A DNA stretch of 64,000 bases from Balamuthia mandrillaris (Eukaryota > Discosea > Longamoebia > Balamuthiidae), in contig JAVKOQ010000004.1 in the NCBI GenBank assembly GCA_031835245.1, forward strand, positions 496,001 to 560,000, written 5' to 3'. Positions 11,853 through 23,660 of the stretch are shown here, piece by piece. Both the position numbers and the translations under genes were made by a program. The notes below the pieces were generated by a model. It saw nothing but the letters and a program-made list of their open reading frames with translations. It made no database searches and had not been told where the DNA came from. Every line of letters begins with the position of its first letter. Position 1 is the first letter of the stretch.

Positions 11853-11858
11853 TATAAT
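11853..11858 (+). promoter_or_regulatory. -10 box of the P97/P102-like operon
   Basis: A TATAAT box lies 50 bases before the ATG of the P97-like gene, downstream of the trxB terminator. No clear -35 was seen, which is usual in mycoplasmas. No homopolymer or dinucleotide tract likely to cause phase variation was seen here. Confidence 0.5.
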
Positions 11859-11908
11859 TTAATATTACTTATTTATTTGAAGTAAAAATTCGAATTAAAA
11901 GGATTAAT

Positions 11909-14900
11909 ATGAAAAAAAATAAGAAAAAAACATTACTACTTGCTTTATTCGTTTCATTAGGAGCCATTAGCTCCTTTTCTTTAATTGTTGGATTATCCTC
12001 TTTAGCAAAATACAATGCTAAAAATCCTATTGAAGAAGTACAAAAACAAGCACGTAGAATCACAGGAATTATTTTTAATCCCAATAAATTTACTTTACTT
12101 TCTAATTATGAAGTTATTAGAGATCAACTTTTTGATAAAAAAAATGGAAAATACCAATTAAAAAATAATGTTAATTTGGAAAAATATCTTAATTTTTATC
12201 AAGTTCAAAACCAAGAAAGCGTTCTAATTCGTTCATTTCCTAAAGAAGTAGAACTAAAGTTTGACCAAGTTCAACCACTTGATGATGTTCAAGAATTTAA
12301 AATAGTTTTTCATTTTTCACAAAATATTCAAAACAAAACCTTTAATTCTGAAATTAAAACCATTAATTTAGCTGTTAAAGATAATAAAAATTTTTTAATA
12401 AATTCTTTTGTTTCTGAAGTTGTGAAATCTTTTGCTCCAGGTGAAAAATCAGATCTTCATGATAACAAACCAGAAAATATTTTTGACATAAATGGAGCCA
12501 GATTATCTTCTGTTGAAAACAAAAAAGCTCCTTCACTTACATTGACTGAGGATTTTGATTTAGAAATTAAAAAAGTTAAAAACTCTGATGATTTGAAAAA
12601 ACTTTTAAATCAATATTTTAACTTAGATCAAGTTTTACAATCTTTAGACAAAACTATCGTTGACAAAACTTTAAAAATTCATCCTTTTAAATTAGAGTTT
12701 GTTAAAGATACAGAAAATCAAGAAAGATATATCACACAAAATCCTGATCAAAAAGGAATTTACAATATTTATCTTAAAATATCTTTTAGTGATGAGTTAA
12801 AAAATTTATTAGCTAATGATGTAGATAAAAACTTTTCTAAAATTCTTGTTTTAACTTTAGCCAAAGATACTTTTGCAACAAAATCCTTTTTCATTGATGC
12901 AAGTAAATTATTTGACTTTGTTTCTCTTTCTGATGTTGATTACAAAATAAATGAAAAAGATAAAACTAAAACAATTTCACAATATGATATTTTAAGTTTT
13001 CAAAATTTCTTATTATCTCCAGAGTCTTCAAAATCCAACATTAGTGATTGAATGTTTAAACAAAGATTTTATAACCCAACAAGTAACACATCTTTTTCAG
13101 AAGCATTAGGAAGTAAAATCAACAACTATTTAAACTCCAAGTTAGAGCTCAAATTTGCTAATTTCTTTGACAAAAATTACAAAAATAGTTTTAAATTTAC
13201 TTTATTAAATAACATTGTTGCCAAGCAAGATGCTAAAGGAGTTTATTTAGATATTCCTTACACCATTAGTTTAAGTTCTAAATTTAGAAATACTCAAGAA
13301 GTAACAACATTATATTCACAAACATATCATCTGGAACTTAGAGGATTCAAAGATGGATACCACTTAATTGATTCATATAATAAATACATTCAAGATAAAA
13401 ACTTCAAATTAACAAATTTAGATGTTCCAATTCTTCCAAATCTTGATATTTTATCTACATTGTTTTCTTCGATTAATGATTTAAATAATTCAAATTTTGT
13501 TATTGAACCTTCAGAAACTAATAAAATCAACAAAGAGATGACTCCACTTGAAGAAGTTTCAGGTGAGTACATTCAGCAGTTAATTAACTTAAATAAAACT
13601 GATAAATTAATTGAGTTTTTAAAAGATAGACGTTATTTTAATTTAAGTTTTTCTGAATTAGATTACTTTAAAAGTATAGAATCAGACTATGTTCTACCTT
13701 CATTAGATGAAGTACGAAAGAGCAATATTGAAATTGATTTATCACAAAATAATTTATCTAATTTTAACCTTATTGGATCTTTAAGTATTTTTAAAAATAA
13801 AGCTGAAGTTGGAACTTTTTTTGCTCTTTTACTAAAGGAAACCCCTGATACAGTTAAATCTTATTTAGAAGTTATTTATGACAAATTTGCTTCATTTTTA
13901 AAGCAAAAACAAGCAAATAATTCACAAGATAATTTTAAAATCAATAGTTTTAATTTAACAAATTCTGCTGTAGATGATCAAAGTTATAATTCCAATTTAA
14001 CAGTTAAAGCTATTAAAAAATTCGATTCTAGCAAAAATATTCCAGAGTATCAAAGTAGTATTTTTTACCAATATCTAACTAAAATAGATCAGAATTTTAA
14101 AAATTTAACAACTAAAAATTTAGATAATTCTTATTTTCCAAATATTTCTAAATCTAAATTTTCTATTTCAAATAATCAAGTTATTTCAAATGGTATTACT
14201 TATAGAAAAAATAATGCTGAAACTAAAAAAGTCCTTGTGAAGAATACTTCTAATTCAGAAGAAAAGATCTTTGCATTCAAAGATAATTTTATGAATTCAT
14301 TAGAAGAATTTTTATTAAGTTTTTATTTTAGTGCTGGATTAAAAAATAATTACAAAGGTTTTGAATCCATTGCTAAGGGTTGAACTACAAAGGTAAATTT
14401 TGAAATAGTTCCTAACAATGAAACTAATTTTGCTGATGCTAATCATATAAATTTAGCTTATTGATACAATTTTTATTTACCAATTAATGATCAAGATTTA
14501 GGTGAGGCAATTTTTAGAACACCTAAAATTGCAATGTCACTAAAAATAAGTAATCAAAGTGTATTTGATTTTAAAGAAAAAGCAAGACTGGATGAAATTG
14601 TTACTAATTTACCAACTGCATCATTGACTACAACTCTAACAAAAATTTATGTAAAAACAGTCGATAATAGTTCTCCTTTTCACTTTGAAAGAGAAGTTGA
14701 AGCTGATAAACAATATGATGATAATGATGTAAAATCAAAATTTGCCGACAAAGATTTAGATTCTACTCAAACAGAACAAACTTTTGAATTACTTTTTGGT
14801 CATCCAGAGTTAGTTAGATTAAAAGCATATTTACAAAATGCTAAGTTTATTTACAAAGCAAATTCTAATCATCTTAGCCGTTTTAATCCACAAACGAGAA

Positions 14901-15079
14901 TTATTACTTTTTATGCAGTTTCAGATGATAATAAAATTCAATCTAAACCATTTTCAATAGTAGTAACTTCAATTCCTAAACCACAACCCCAAAATACTAC
15001 AAATAATTCAAATCCAAAGTCAACACAAACTTCTTCTTCACAGCCACAAAATGTAAAAAACAATAAAGAAAAATCATAA
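11909..15079 (+). CDS. P97-like adhesin paralogue (surface protein)
   Basis: 1056 residues when the TGA codons at 13049-13051, 14381-14383 and others are read as Trp. A basic tip and one hydrophobic segment (about residues 8-33) ending in VGLSSLAKY match the start of the P97 cilium-adhesin family of M. hyopneumoniae as I remember it; the next 60 residues also align in spacing (F-P-x-x-F, S-x-Y). The large ectodomain is Lys, Asn and Asp rich. The C-terminus is a low-complexity Pro/Gln/Asn/Ser tail. The AAKP-type R1 cilium-binding repeats are absent, so cilium binding should not be assumed. It is first in a two-gene operon with the P102-like gene 41 bases downstream. Confidence 0.8.
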
Positions 15080-15120
15080 GAGAAAGAAAAAATAAAAATT
15101 AACTTTAAGTAGGTAATATT

Positions 15121-18100
15121 ATGAAAAACAAGTCTAAAGTAATTCTGTGAAGTTTTTTGGGTGGATTATTCTTTTTATTTACAGCTACTGCTTCGATTTT
15201 GGTTGCAACTAATTCAAAAAGAAAAAGTTTTCAAGCTTTATTAAACCAAAGAAATAACTTGCCAACAACACTTTCAGAAAACATCAACAAAAATCAATTA
15301 TCTTATGCTGATTTTCAAAAGATAATTTCTGGATTTAAGCTAAAACCTGAATTTACTAATTTAAAAGCACAAACAGTTTACACTTTGATGAAAGAACCAG
15401 GTTATTCTTTTAATGTTTTAGATATAATTGATACAGGTAACAAACTTAATTTAGCTTTTGAAATCAAGCTTAATAATTCAACTGATGAGAACACAAGAAC
15501 TCAAGTTGAAAACAATACAATAAAAAATTTAATCGTTTTAGCTTATAAAGATACTTCTCCATTTGTTTCAAATCAAAATTCTAATTCATCTACACATTCT
15601 CCAGATTTTATTTATCAAACAAACTTTAATTTAACTGGTTTTAAAGATGTTTCTAGCTCAAAAACTAATCAGGATGCTTCAAAATTAAGTCCATTAGATG
15701 CAAATATTAACTCAGAATTCAAAGATGAAAACACTAAAAAAGAAAATAAAATTTTAGATTTTGACATTTCTTTTATTAATTCTTATTTTAGAGTTGAAAA
15801 AAATTATAGTAAATTACTGCCCTCTGATTTTTTAAACAAACTAGAGCAAACTTATAAAACAGAAAAAGATAATAATGACACTTCTTCTTTTGGTTTAATT
15901 ACTAAATTAGGAAAATTTAAACTTTCAAATTCACTATTAGATCCAATTGTTTTAAAACCAAATCAAAAACTTTTCTTTTCTTCAACAAGTCTTCAAAGAA
16001 AAAGTTATTTAGCAAATGATGAAAATGGAACTTTGTTATTGGAATTTAATTTAGAGCAAGATAAAAGAATCATTAATACTATTTTTTTAGAAGTAAAAGG
16101 ATTAAATTCAATAAAAAATTTAGCAAAAGACATTCAGCAGCAATTAACTACTTTTCCTTCTTTGTTTTATAACAAATTCAATATCAACAAAGTAACAGAT
16201 AGCAAAATCAAAGAAATTTTAAAAAACAAATTAGAAGCTAAGCAGCAAAGTGGTAGTTCTCAAGAATTTAAATACGATAGAAAGTACATAGCACCATCTG
16301 AAATCATCAAAACACAACAAGATCTTAATAATTTTCTTCAATGAAACTATGCTGAGATCAAAAAACTTTCTTCAGTTTATGATATTCAATTTGATGCAAT
16401 TTTGAACGATCCACTAACTGATTCAGATAAAAATTTATTAAATTATGAAGGAAAAGTACACGCACAATTAAATGTTCTTTTTAAAAGAAAATCAGATAAT
16501 GTTTCTTATTTAGAAAATATTAAAGATGTTTATTTCAAACTTTTTGATAATCAATTTGATAGAGATTTAAAACTTGAATACGATGCTAAATTAGCACAAT
16601 GACATAATTCTAGCAATGTTTTTTCTATAAAACCAGAGAAGAAAAATTTATTAATTTCTGATATATTAAGAGACTTAAATAGTGTTATTCCTTCTTATAT
16701 TAAAAACAAATCTTCAAGAAATAGACCAGATAATGATTCACAATTTTATTCATATTCATTTGAGGAATTATTAGCACTAAGTGATTATACTAAAACAAAA
16801 ATTGTTATTAGTTTTCTTGAACAATACTTTAATGATCTTTTATTAGATGATCATTTAAATTCTGAATCTAAAAAACCAGGAACTATAATTGCTGATCTTA
16901 TTAAATTAGCAAGTAATAATAAACTTAATCCCCTACCTTCTACATTTTCCAAAACAAATGTAGTATTTCAACTATATTATGATAACCAAAGACAAGCATT
17001 AATTATAAAATTTGTTATGTCTCCTGATACAGATGGTTTAGACAAGGAAGCAAGATCAAGAGAAATTATTATAAAAGGATTTGCTCAAAGCGAATTAATT
17101 GATCAAATTAAAAATGATTACTCTCCTTTAATATTTTTAAATAGCTCAAAAGCAGATACTTCCCATCTAGTTTCTACTAATGAAGTTAAAAATAAAATAA
17201 GTTCATTGTCAGATATAATGTCAAACTCAGATGCTAAGTTATATGAAATAACACAATTATCTTCAGTAAATACCGATGTTGTGCATTACTCTAACATTGA
17301 CTCAAATAAGAAATCTTATTATTTAAATTCAAATAATTTATCAGGAATTATTCTAAAAGATACTGGATTAAAAACTGATAGTATTAAAAATGATTCAGAT
17401 GAAAATATTCAAGAAGGAACAACAATAAAAAATGGAACAATTTTTTTAACTTTTAATTTTTTAGAAGCAATAAATGATAATGAAAAACATTATATTTTAA
17501 GTTCTTTAAAAAATAGTAAATTAGGTGAAGTTGCTTTATTTATTCAAAAATTATCAAAAGATAAAGCATCTTCTTTCACTAATGAAGATAGTTTCATTTT
17601 AGGAATAGAATATAAAAATGTACCAATAAAAAGCACCACTGCATCTACAACTAATAATGAACAAAAAGTTAATCAAACTATTTTAGCTGCAATTTCTTCT
17701 GAGAAAAAAGCAGAAGTTACTCCAGTAAAACTAGATGATAACTCAAGTAATTCAAATACTTCAGTAGATAAAAATCATTTAAATATTAGCATTTTAAACA
17801 ATAGTCAAAATTTTTCAAAAGTCTTTTTTGCAAATCCGCTAAATACTATTATTTTACAAATTAATGTCAATAATACAGCTAAGGAATCAACACTAGAATT
17901 TATTCTTAAAACCAAAGCAAATCAAGATAATATTTACAAATCCATAATTAAAACTGATAATCAAGATGCAACAATAAAAGTTTTATTTGATAGAGGAATT
18001 GATTTTGCAGTTATTGGTTCCAGTGAAAGTTCAAAGAAAACTTCAATGTTGTTTAAATCATTATTAGCTTTTGATAAAATTTCAAAAGAAGATTCAGAGC

Positions 18101-18138
18101 AAATTATGAATTTGTTATCTTCAGAATATTTAAAATAA
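15121..18138 (+). CDS. P102-like surface protein
   Basis: 1005 residues with TGA Trp codons, for example at 15148-15150. A single N-terminal hydrophobic segment (about residues 6-28) is followed by VATNSKRKSFQALLNQ, then regions that resemble the P102 partner of P97 (spacing of the LSYADFQKI and NNTIKNLIVLAYKD blocks, from memory). The ectodomain is large and rich in Asn, Ser, Lys and Asp. The P97-then-P102 gene order is the family arrangement. In related species these proteins are processed and bind host molecules; this copy's function is inferred. It ends 2 bases before the terminator later split by IS copy 2. Confidence 0.75.
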
Positions 18139-18140
18139 AT

Positions 18141-18153
18141 AAAAAAACCTTGA
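18141..18153. terminator. Left half of a bidirectional terminator split by IS copy 2
   Basis: AAAAAAACCTTGA at 18141-18153 is the exact reverse complement of TCAAGGTTTTTTT at 19673-19685. With the IS and one TTT copy removed, the two arms form a 13-bp stem with a TTT loop between the P102-like gene and pgk, a terminator for both strands. The insertion has separated the arms by about 1.5 kb. Confidence 0.85.
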
Positions 18154-18156
18154 TTT

Positions 18157-19669
18157 TGAGGTGATACCCTTTTCTTGAAAAAATTTTTGAGTGTTTTAAT
18201 TAATTAAAATTTGAAATGAATGTTTCCCTAAATTTAATGGGAGACATTCATTTTATTTTATCTTTAATTCGTTTGTAATTGTAATAATAAATATAATTTG
18301 CAATTGCTTTGTGAAATTGTTTAAAAGTTAAAAATTCTTTTTCGCGACCATAAAAACATTCTCTTTTTAATGTTCCAAAAAACGACTCAATAATGCTATT
18401 ATCTAAACAATTTCCTTTTCGAGACATGGACTGAGTTATTCCTTTTTGTTTTAATTTTTCTGAAAATTGTCTATGTTGATACTGCCAACCTTGATCACTG
18501 TGAAAAATTAAACCTTCAAGATTTTTGTGTTTGAAAAAAGCTCTTTGAAGCATTTTTCTAATTTGCTGGTTATTAGCGCTTGTAGACAAATCTCAAGCAA
18601 TAACTTCGCCATTAAACATATCTAAAATTGGCGATAAATATGCTTTCCAAATGGTGCGCTAAATTCAGTTACATCTGTAGTTCATTTTTGATTTGGTTGA
18701 GTAGCAGCAAAATTTCTATTTAAAATATTGTCTGCAATTTTGCCAACTGTTCCTTTGTAAGATTTGTATTTTCTTCTAGAACAAATTGCTTTGAGATTGA
18801 ATTTTTTCATTAATCTGCGAACTTTTTTAAATCCAATTTTATAGTCTCTATTATTAAGTTCAGCTTTGATTCTTCTTTTTCCATATCTTGCTTTATTTTC
18901 TTCAAAAATAAGCTTCATTTGGCTTATAATTTCTTCATTTTTCTTGTCAAAATCTTCTTTTTTGAGTTCATAATAAAAAGTAGATATAGGAATAGAAAAC
19001 TCTTTTAATACTTGAGTTAATCGAAGGTTTTTATCAGCTTTTACTCTATTATAAATTTTTTTTATTTTTTCTTGCCTTGGTTGATTTGAGTCAAAGATCT
19101 CTACCAAGGCTTTTCACTTTTTTAGTACTTCATTTTCTTTTTTTAAAAGTTTAATTTCTTCTCTAAGAAGTTTGAGTTCTTCATATACAGATGTTGAAGA
19201 ATTTGATTGATCTTTACTATCGGAATTTTTTGATACTTTTGTAGGTTTATTATTATTATAATCTTAGATTTCATTATTGGTCTTCCTTTGTTTAATTCTA
19301 AACCACTAATTCCCGATTCTAAATATTTTTTCGCTCAAAAAGATATTTGACTTGGATTAAGATTATTTTCAAGTGAAATTTTAACAATTGGTTCACCAGC
19401 TAAAAATCTTTTAACTATGTTTAATCTTTGATCTATAGTTCACTTTTTATTTCGTGGTTTTTTCTTAAGACCTTCAACTCCTAATTTGTCATAAATTTTT
19501 TCTCAAAAATTTACTTGATTTAAAAAATTTTTTGACTTGTATTAGCAAAATCAGGCTTTTTAATTTCAATTCCTTTTTTGTATTTTTTTACACATTCTAA
19601 TTTAAATTCTAATGAATATTTCATAAAAAATCCCCTTTTCTATTTTTCTAGGAAAAGGGGATCTGCTCA
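18157..19669 (-). mobile_element. IS3-family element, copy 2 (1513 bp), IS1221-like
   Basis: In plus coordinates the element runs from TGAGGTGATACCC to GGGGATCTGCTCA, giving imperfect 18-bp inverted ends. TTT flanks both sides (18154-18156 and 19670-19672), consistent with a 3-bp target duplication. It is inserted in a terminator loop. Its length equals the 1513 bp I recall for IS1221. Its transposase is broken. Confidence 0.92.
18200..19624 (-). pseudogene. Broken IS3-family transposase, copy 2
   Basis: The gene starts at 19624 but shifts frame early: an A6 run (near 19531-19536) replaces A7 of copy 3 and leads to a stop. A 2-base change near 19255 disturbs the linker. In the orfB part, GGAAAGC replaces GGAAAAGC near 18651. 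The N-terminal half of orfB (from 19107) and the DDE C-terminal part (to 18200) remain open separately. The A6G heptamer at the A/B junction is kept. It is probably inactive, unless some shifts are sequence errors. Confidence 0.85.
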
Positions 19670-19672
19670 TTT

Positions 19673-19685
19673 TCAAGGTTTTTTT
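19673..19685. terminator. Right half of the terminator split by IS copy 2
   Basis: TCAAGGTTTTTTT is the partner of 18141-18153 and lies 12 bases past the pgk stop codon. On the minus strand, pgk transcripts now run from the remaining arm into the IS. Confidence 0.8.
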
Positions 19686-19697
19686 ATTTATTAATTT

Positions 19698-20906
19698 CTA
19701 TTTTTCTTGAATAGGATGTAATCCAACTAGATCTGCTTTTTCAATAAATGTAATTGAAGCTCCACCACCAGTTGAGATGTGGCTGAAGTTATCTTGTAAA
19801 TTATTTGCTTCAACAGCAGCTACTGAATCTCCACCACCTATAACTGTGTATGCGTTTTCTAATTTACTAATTTCTTTTGCTACTGCTTCTGTTCCTCATT
19901 TAAAATTACTAAATTCTGCAACTCCTAGTGTTCCATTTCATAAAACAGTGTGAGCACCTTTTAACTCATTTCTAAATAATCTAAGAGTTCAAGGTCCAAT
20001 ATCTAATCCTTCAGCATCTTTTAAAATTTGTAATGGAAATCTTGTGTTATATAGTCTTTGTGTATCTTTAAATTCGTATGCCATCGCATTATCAATTGGT
20101 AAAATAATTTTATCTCAGTATTTTTCTAGCAATTCATTAGCTAATTCGATTTTATCATCTTCAACAATTGAAATTCCAATTTCAAATCCTAATGCTTTTT
20201 TAAAAGTATATGACATACCACCTGCTATTAAGACTTTATCTGCTTTTTCTAATAATGAAGAAATTATTCCAATTTTATCTGAAATTTTTGCTCCACCAAC
20301 AATAGCGACAAAAGGTCTTTTTGGATTATCAATTAATTTGGTTAATGCTTTTAGTTCATTTTCTACTAAATAACCAATAGCAGATTCTTGAATGTGTTGT
20401 GCTATTCCTACATTTGAAGCGTGTTCTCTATGTAATGTTCCAAAGGCATCGTTAATAAATACATCACCTAAAGAAGCTCAGTATTTTCCAAGTTCTGGAT
20501 CATTTTTAGATTCTGCTTTATTATTTAAATCTTCAAATCTTGTGTTTTCTACTAATAGAACTTCTCCAGCTTGTAGACTTTCAACTGCTTGTTCTAGTTC
20601 TTCGCCTCTAGTAACAGGAACAAAAATTATTTCTTGACCTAATTCATTTGCTAATTCTTCAGCAACAATTCTTAAAGATTTTTTTGTTAAATCCTTTTCA
20701 GATTTTACTCTTCCAAGGTGTGAAAATAAAATAGTTTTTCCACCTTCTTCAATTATTTTTCTAATAGTAGGTAATGTAGATTTAATCCTTTTAGTTGAAG
20801 TAATTTGACCATTTTGTATAGGAACATTGTAGTCAACACGCACTAAAACTTTTTTATCTTTTAAATCTAAGTCATCAATACTTTTTTTGTTTAAAAAACT
20901 TTGCAT
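19698..20906 (-). CDS. pgk: Phosphoglycerate kinase
   Basis: 402 residues, normal length. It makes ATP from 1,3-bisphosphoglycerate in glycolysis, the main energy source of fermentative mycoplasmas. Visible motifs are the N-terminal [10 protein letters not shown] signature, the substrate-binding SHLGR block, FINDAFG, KISDKIG and the C-terminal GGGDSVAA and STGGGA(S) nucleotide loops. Several Trp are TGA. The start at 20906 has CTCC-complement GGAG upstream. Its terminator was split by IS copy 2. Confidence 0.96.
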
Positions 20907-21125
20907 TGTGTTTCAATTCTCCTTTAATTTTTCAATTTTGTAATTATATATTAGAAGAAAAGAAAAAATATAATTTTTCTTATAAAATAATTAATATTTG
21001 CTTGAATTTCCTTCTTTTTTAATTGTTTTGTACTCTTTTTAATAAAAAGAACAAACAAAAGAAGAAAAATAAATAATTTTTTTGCTTTTTTCTTTATAAA
21101 TTTCCTATAAAATATGCTTAATAAC

Positions 21126-21138
21126 TTATTGTAAGCTA
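21126..21138. repeat. 13-bp inverted repeat, upstream arm
   Basis: TTATTGTAAGCTA here is the exact reverse complement of TAGCTTACAATAA at 23376-23388. The arms flank the cysteine-rich gene closely on both sides (31 bases before its start, 12 bases after its stop). Confidence 0.6.
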
Positions 21139-21168
21139 TTATTTAGTTTTAAACAAACAGGAGAACAC

Positions 21169-23364
21169 ATGATATTAAAATTTTATTGTACTATTATCTG
21201 TGCTAAAGAAACCTCACAAAGCAGTGAACCTAAGTGTACCTATAGATTAAGGTACGCAAAAAAAGTTCACGGTATTTATGATAATTTTCATGATATTGTA
21301 GTTGCTATTAACTCGTTAAATGCTCCAGCAAGGTTATGGGTTAGAGAGGATAATAACTTTAGAAGAGTTCTTAGATTCCCATTAAATGTAAATAAACTAA
21401 CTACTGAACAAAGATTAGAGTTTTACAATGATGTTTTTTCTGATAGGAAGGAATTATCAAACTCTGTAGAATTAGCTGAAGAACAATTTCAAGAATTAGC
21501 TGAAAAAAACAAAGAAAGAACTTTAGAGCTAGCTAAAATTGATTCTTTAGAAAAAATTCAAGAACTACAAGAAGATACAGAATCAATTATTTCCACTACA
21601 GAAGAAGAACCACAAGAAGAACATGATCAAGAATGTGAAATTTGTAGATTAGCTTCATCAAAACCAGTTGAAGCAACATTAGAAGGGGAAGTTGTTGAAG
21701 AGCAAACTGTATCGGAAGAACCAGTCGTATTAAAAGAAGAAACTGTTGAAAAAATAGTAAGCAACAAAGAATGTTTAAGCTGCAAACTACTTGATGAAGA
21801 AGTTATTAGTACTGATGTGTGCCAAGGTTGTGCTAATAGCAAAAATGTATGTGATCTATGCGAGAGTTGTAATGGCCAATGCAATGAACAACAAATTTAT
21901 GTTAAAGAACCTGTTCAAGAAGAATTATTTGAAGAACAAGCAACTTTTGAGCAACCAATAGAGCTAACAGATTTAGAAGATGACCATTTTGAAACAGTTC
22001 ATTTAGAAGAAGAAGTTTGTTTAGCATGTCAACACGTTGCAACTTGTGATATTTGTAAAAATCTAGAACACAGTGAAATTCTTTACAGACTCAAAAATGG
22101 ACAAGTTGTTAATTTATTAGAAACCGAATTAGAAACCGAAGAACTTCATTATGCAGATTCACCAGTTCAAGAAGGAAAAGAACCTTGTGGATGTTCATTA
22201 AAAGAAACTGAAGAAAGCTGTGATTGTGAAGCTTGCAAATGTCAAGAATGTGAAGAAAACTGTAGTTGTTCAGAGTTAACTTGTGGATGCCAAGAAGCAA
22301 CCTGTAGTTGTGCCCAAGAGCATTGCGGATGTCAAGAAGAGTCTTGTGCATGTCCTAATACAACTTGTGCTTGTACTGAAGAACACTGTGAATGCACTGA
22401 ATCAACTTGTGGTTGTGAAAACGAACCTTGTGAATGTGAAGAAGAAGCTTGTGATTGTTCAGAAGAACACTGTGAATGTGTTGACGAAACCCAAGCGTGT
22501 TTAGATTGCAATACACAAGCTGACACAAAAGTTTGTGGATGTACACAAGAACAACATCCAACTTGTGAAGAATGCAAGGAATGTGATGAATGCAAACAAT
22601 GTAAAGCTTGTTTAGTACAAACTCAAGAATGTGAAGAATGCAAAATACCAACAGTACACGATGATGAAGAAATTCACTGTGAACTTTGTGAATTAGAAAA
22701 TACAGAAGTTGAAGGCTTAGAACCAAGATTATTTGAAGACTTTGAAAACGAACAAGTTGAATACATTGAAATTCAACACATAGAAGATCAAGCATACAAT
22801 TCATGATGTCATGATGAATGATGTAGAGAAATTGTTGAAAAAGCACAAGAGCCAGAACACACATTAAGTTGCGATTGTGATTTTGATTACAGTACAAATC
22901 CACTTGTTGAAGAAGTACACTCAGTTCAAGAACTAGAAGAACAAGAAGATTTACATGTTCACAAATTAGTAGAAAATGAAGGACAAGCAGAAGTTTCTAT
23001 TGAAACTGAAACACCAGATAGAGTTCCATTTACTTCAGTAACTTATCCTGTGGGTGGACATTTAGATCATTCTAAACTACAAGAAGGTGGATGCCCAACT
23101 TGTGGATTTGGAAACTTATTCTCAGTATCTAATGAACAGCTAGCAGCTGAAGTTCAAAGAAGAAATTTACCAATGGTTCTTGATCCTGAAGCAGCTCAAT
23201 CATATTCAAGTTTTGTTGTTTCAAAAGTGGATTCTGAACAAGAATACAAAGTTAGTTGATGAACAAACAAAAACTTAATTCTATGATTCTTAGTATGATT
23301 CTTACTAGCAGCAGTGGGGGTTATACTAGTTCTAGTATTTGTATTTTATGCTCGTAGTAACTAA
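21169..23364 (+). CDS. Cysteine-rich acidic tail-anchored protein with CxC heptad repeats
   Basis: 731 residues; about 66 are Cys (9%), far above any neighbour. Order: a small basic domain (about 1-90) with three Cys; a Glu-rich region with scattered C-x2-C pairs (about 150-320); eleven perfect tandem heptads C-x-C-x4 (residues 365-441, 22 Cys); a run of C-x2-C pairs (about 444-500); more acidic sequence; a CPTCG pair; and one strongly hydrophobic segment near the end (about 703-727) followed by a short basic tail. No signal peptide is seen, so the bulk is probably cytoplasmic, held by a C-terminal anchor. GAGAA-type ribosome site before the ATG. Metal (Zn, Cu) or redox binding is inferred from Cys spacing only. 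I do not recognise the family. Confidence 0.85.
22261..22491 (+). repeat. Eleven 21-bp coding repeats (C-x-C-x4)
   Basis: Eleven consecutive 7-codon units each start TGY NNN TGY, from CSCSELT to CECVDET, without a gap. The third to seventh codons vary, so the cysteine spacing is kept while the DNA has diverged, which suggests selection on the protein pattern. Confidence 0.9.
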
Positions 23365-23375
23365 ATAAAATTTCC

Positions 23376-23388
23376 TAGCTTACAATAA
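23376..23388. repeat. 13-bp inverted repeat, downstream arm
   Basis: Reverse complement of 21126-21138. It sits between the stop codon of the cysteine-rich gene and its terminator. Confidence 0.6.
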
Positions 23389-23393
23389 TATTT

Positions 23394-23424
23394 AAAAGAT
23401 ACTTTTATCAAGTATCTTTTTTGT
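23394..23424 (+). terminator. Terminator after the cysteine-rich gene
   Basis: An 11-bp perfect stem (AAAAGATACTT 23394-23404, AAGTATCTTTT 23410-23420) with loop TTATC is followed by more T. About 240 bases then follow with no gene before the cyclase. Confidence 0.85.
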
Positions 23425-23660
23425 TGTTTAAATAAGTAAAAGTTCTAGATTTTAATATTAAATTTTTCCTTGTTTTTAGCAAATATAATTTATTTCAAAT
23501 ATTATTTTTAAATATAGTAATCAAAAGTTAGATTTATAAAAATAAATGATACAAACTGCTAAAGATTTATTACAAAATTGTTGTTTTTGGAAATACTTTT
23601 TGAAGTTTCTTTTATTTTTTGTTAAAATATATAGAATATTCAAAAAAAGGTACAAAAGTT

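Noticed and set aside
22109-22903. Long minus-strand ORFs rich in Leu, His and Asn opposite the cysteine-rich gene
   Set aside because: They mirror the repetitive Cys/Glu codons, have no ribosome site, and disappear outside the repeat.
23619-23660. Earlier start for the diadenylate cyclase
   Set aside because: It would need a TTG with no ribosome site and adds a charged peptide before the membrane helix.
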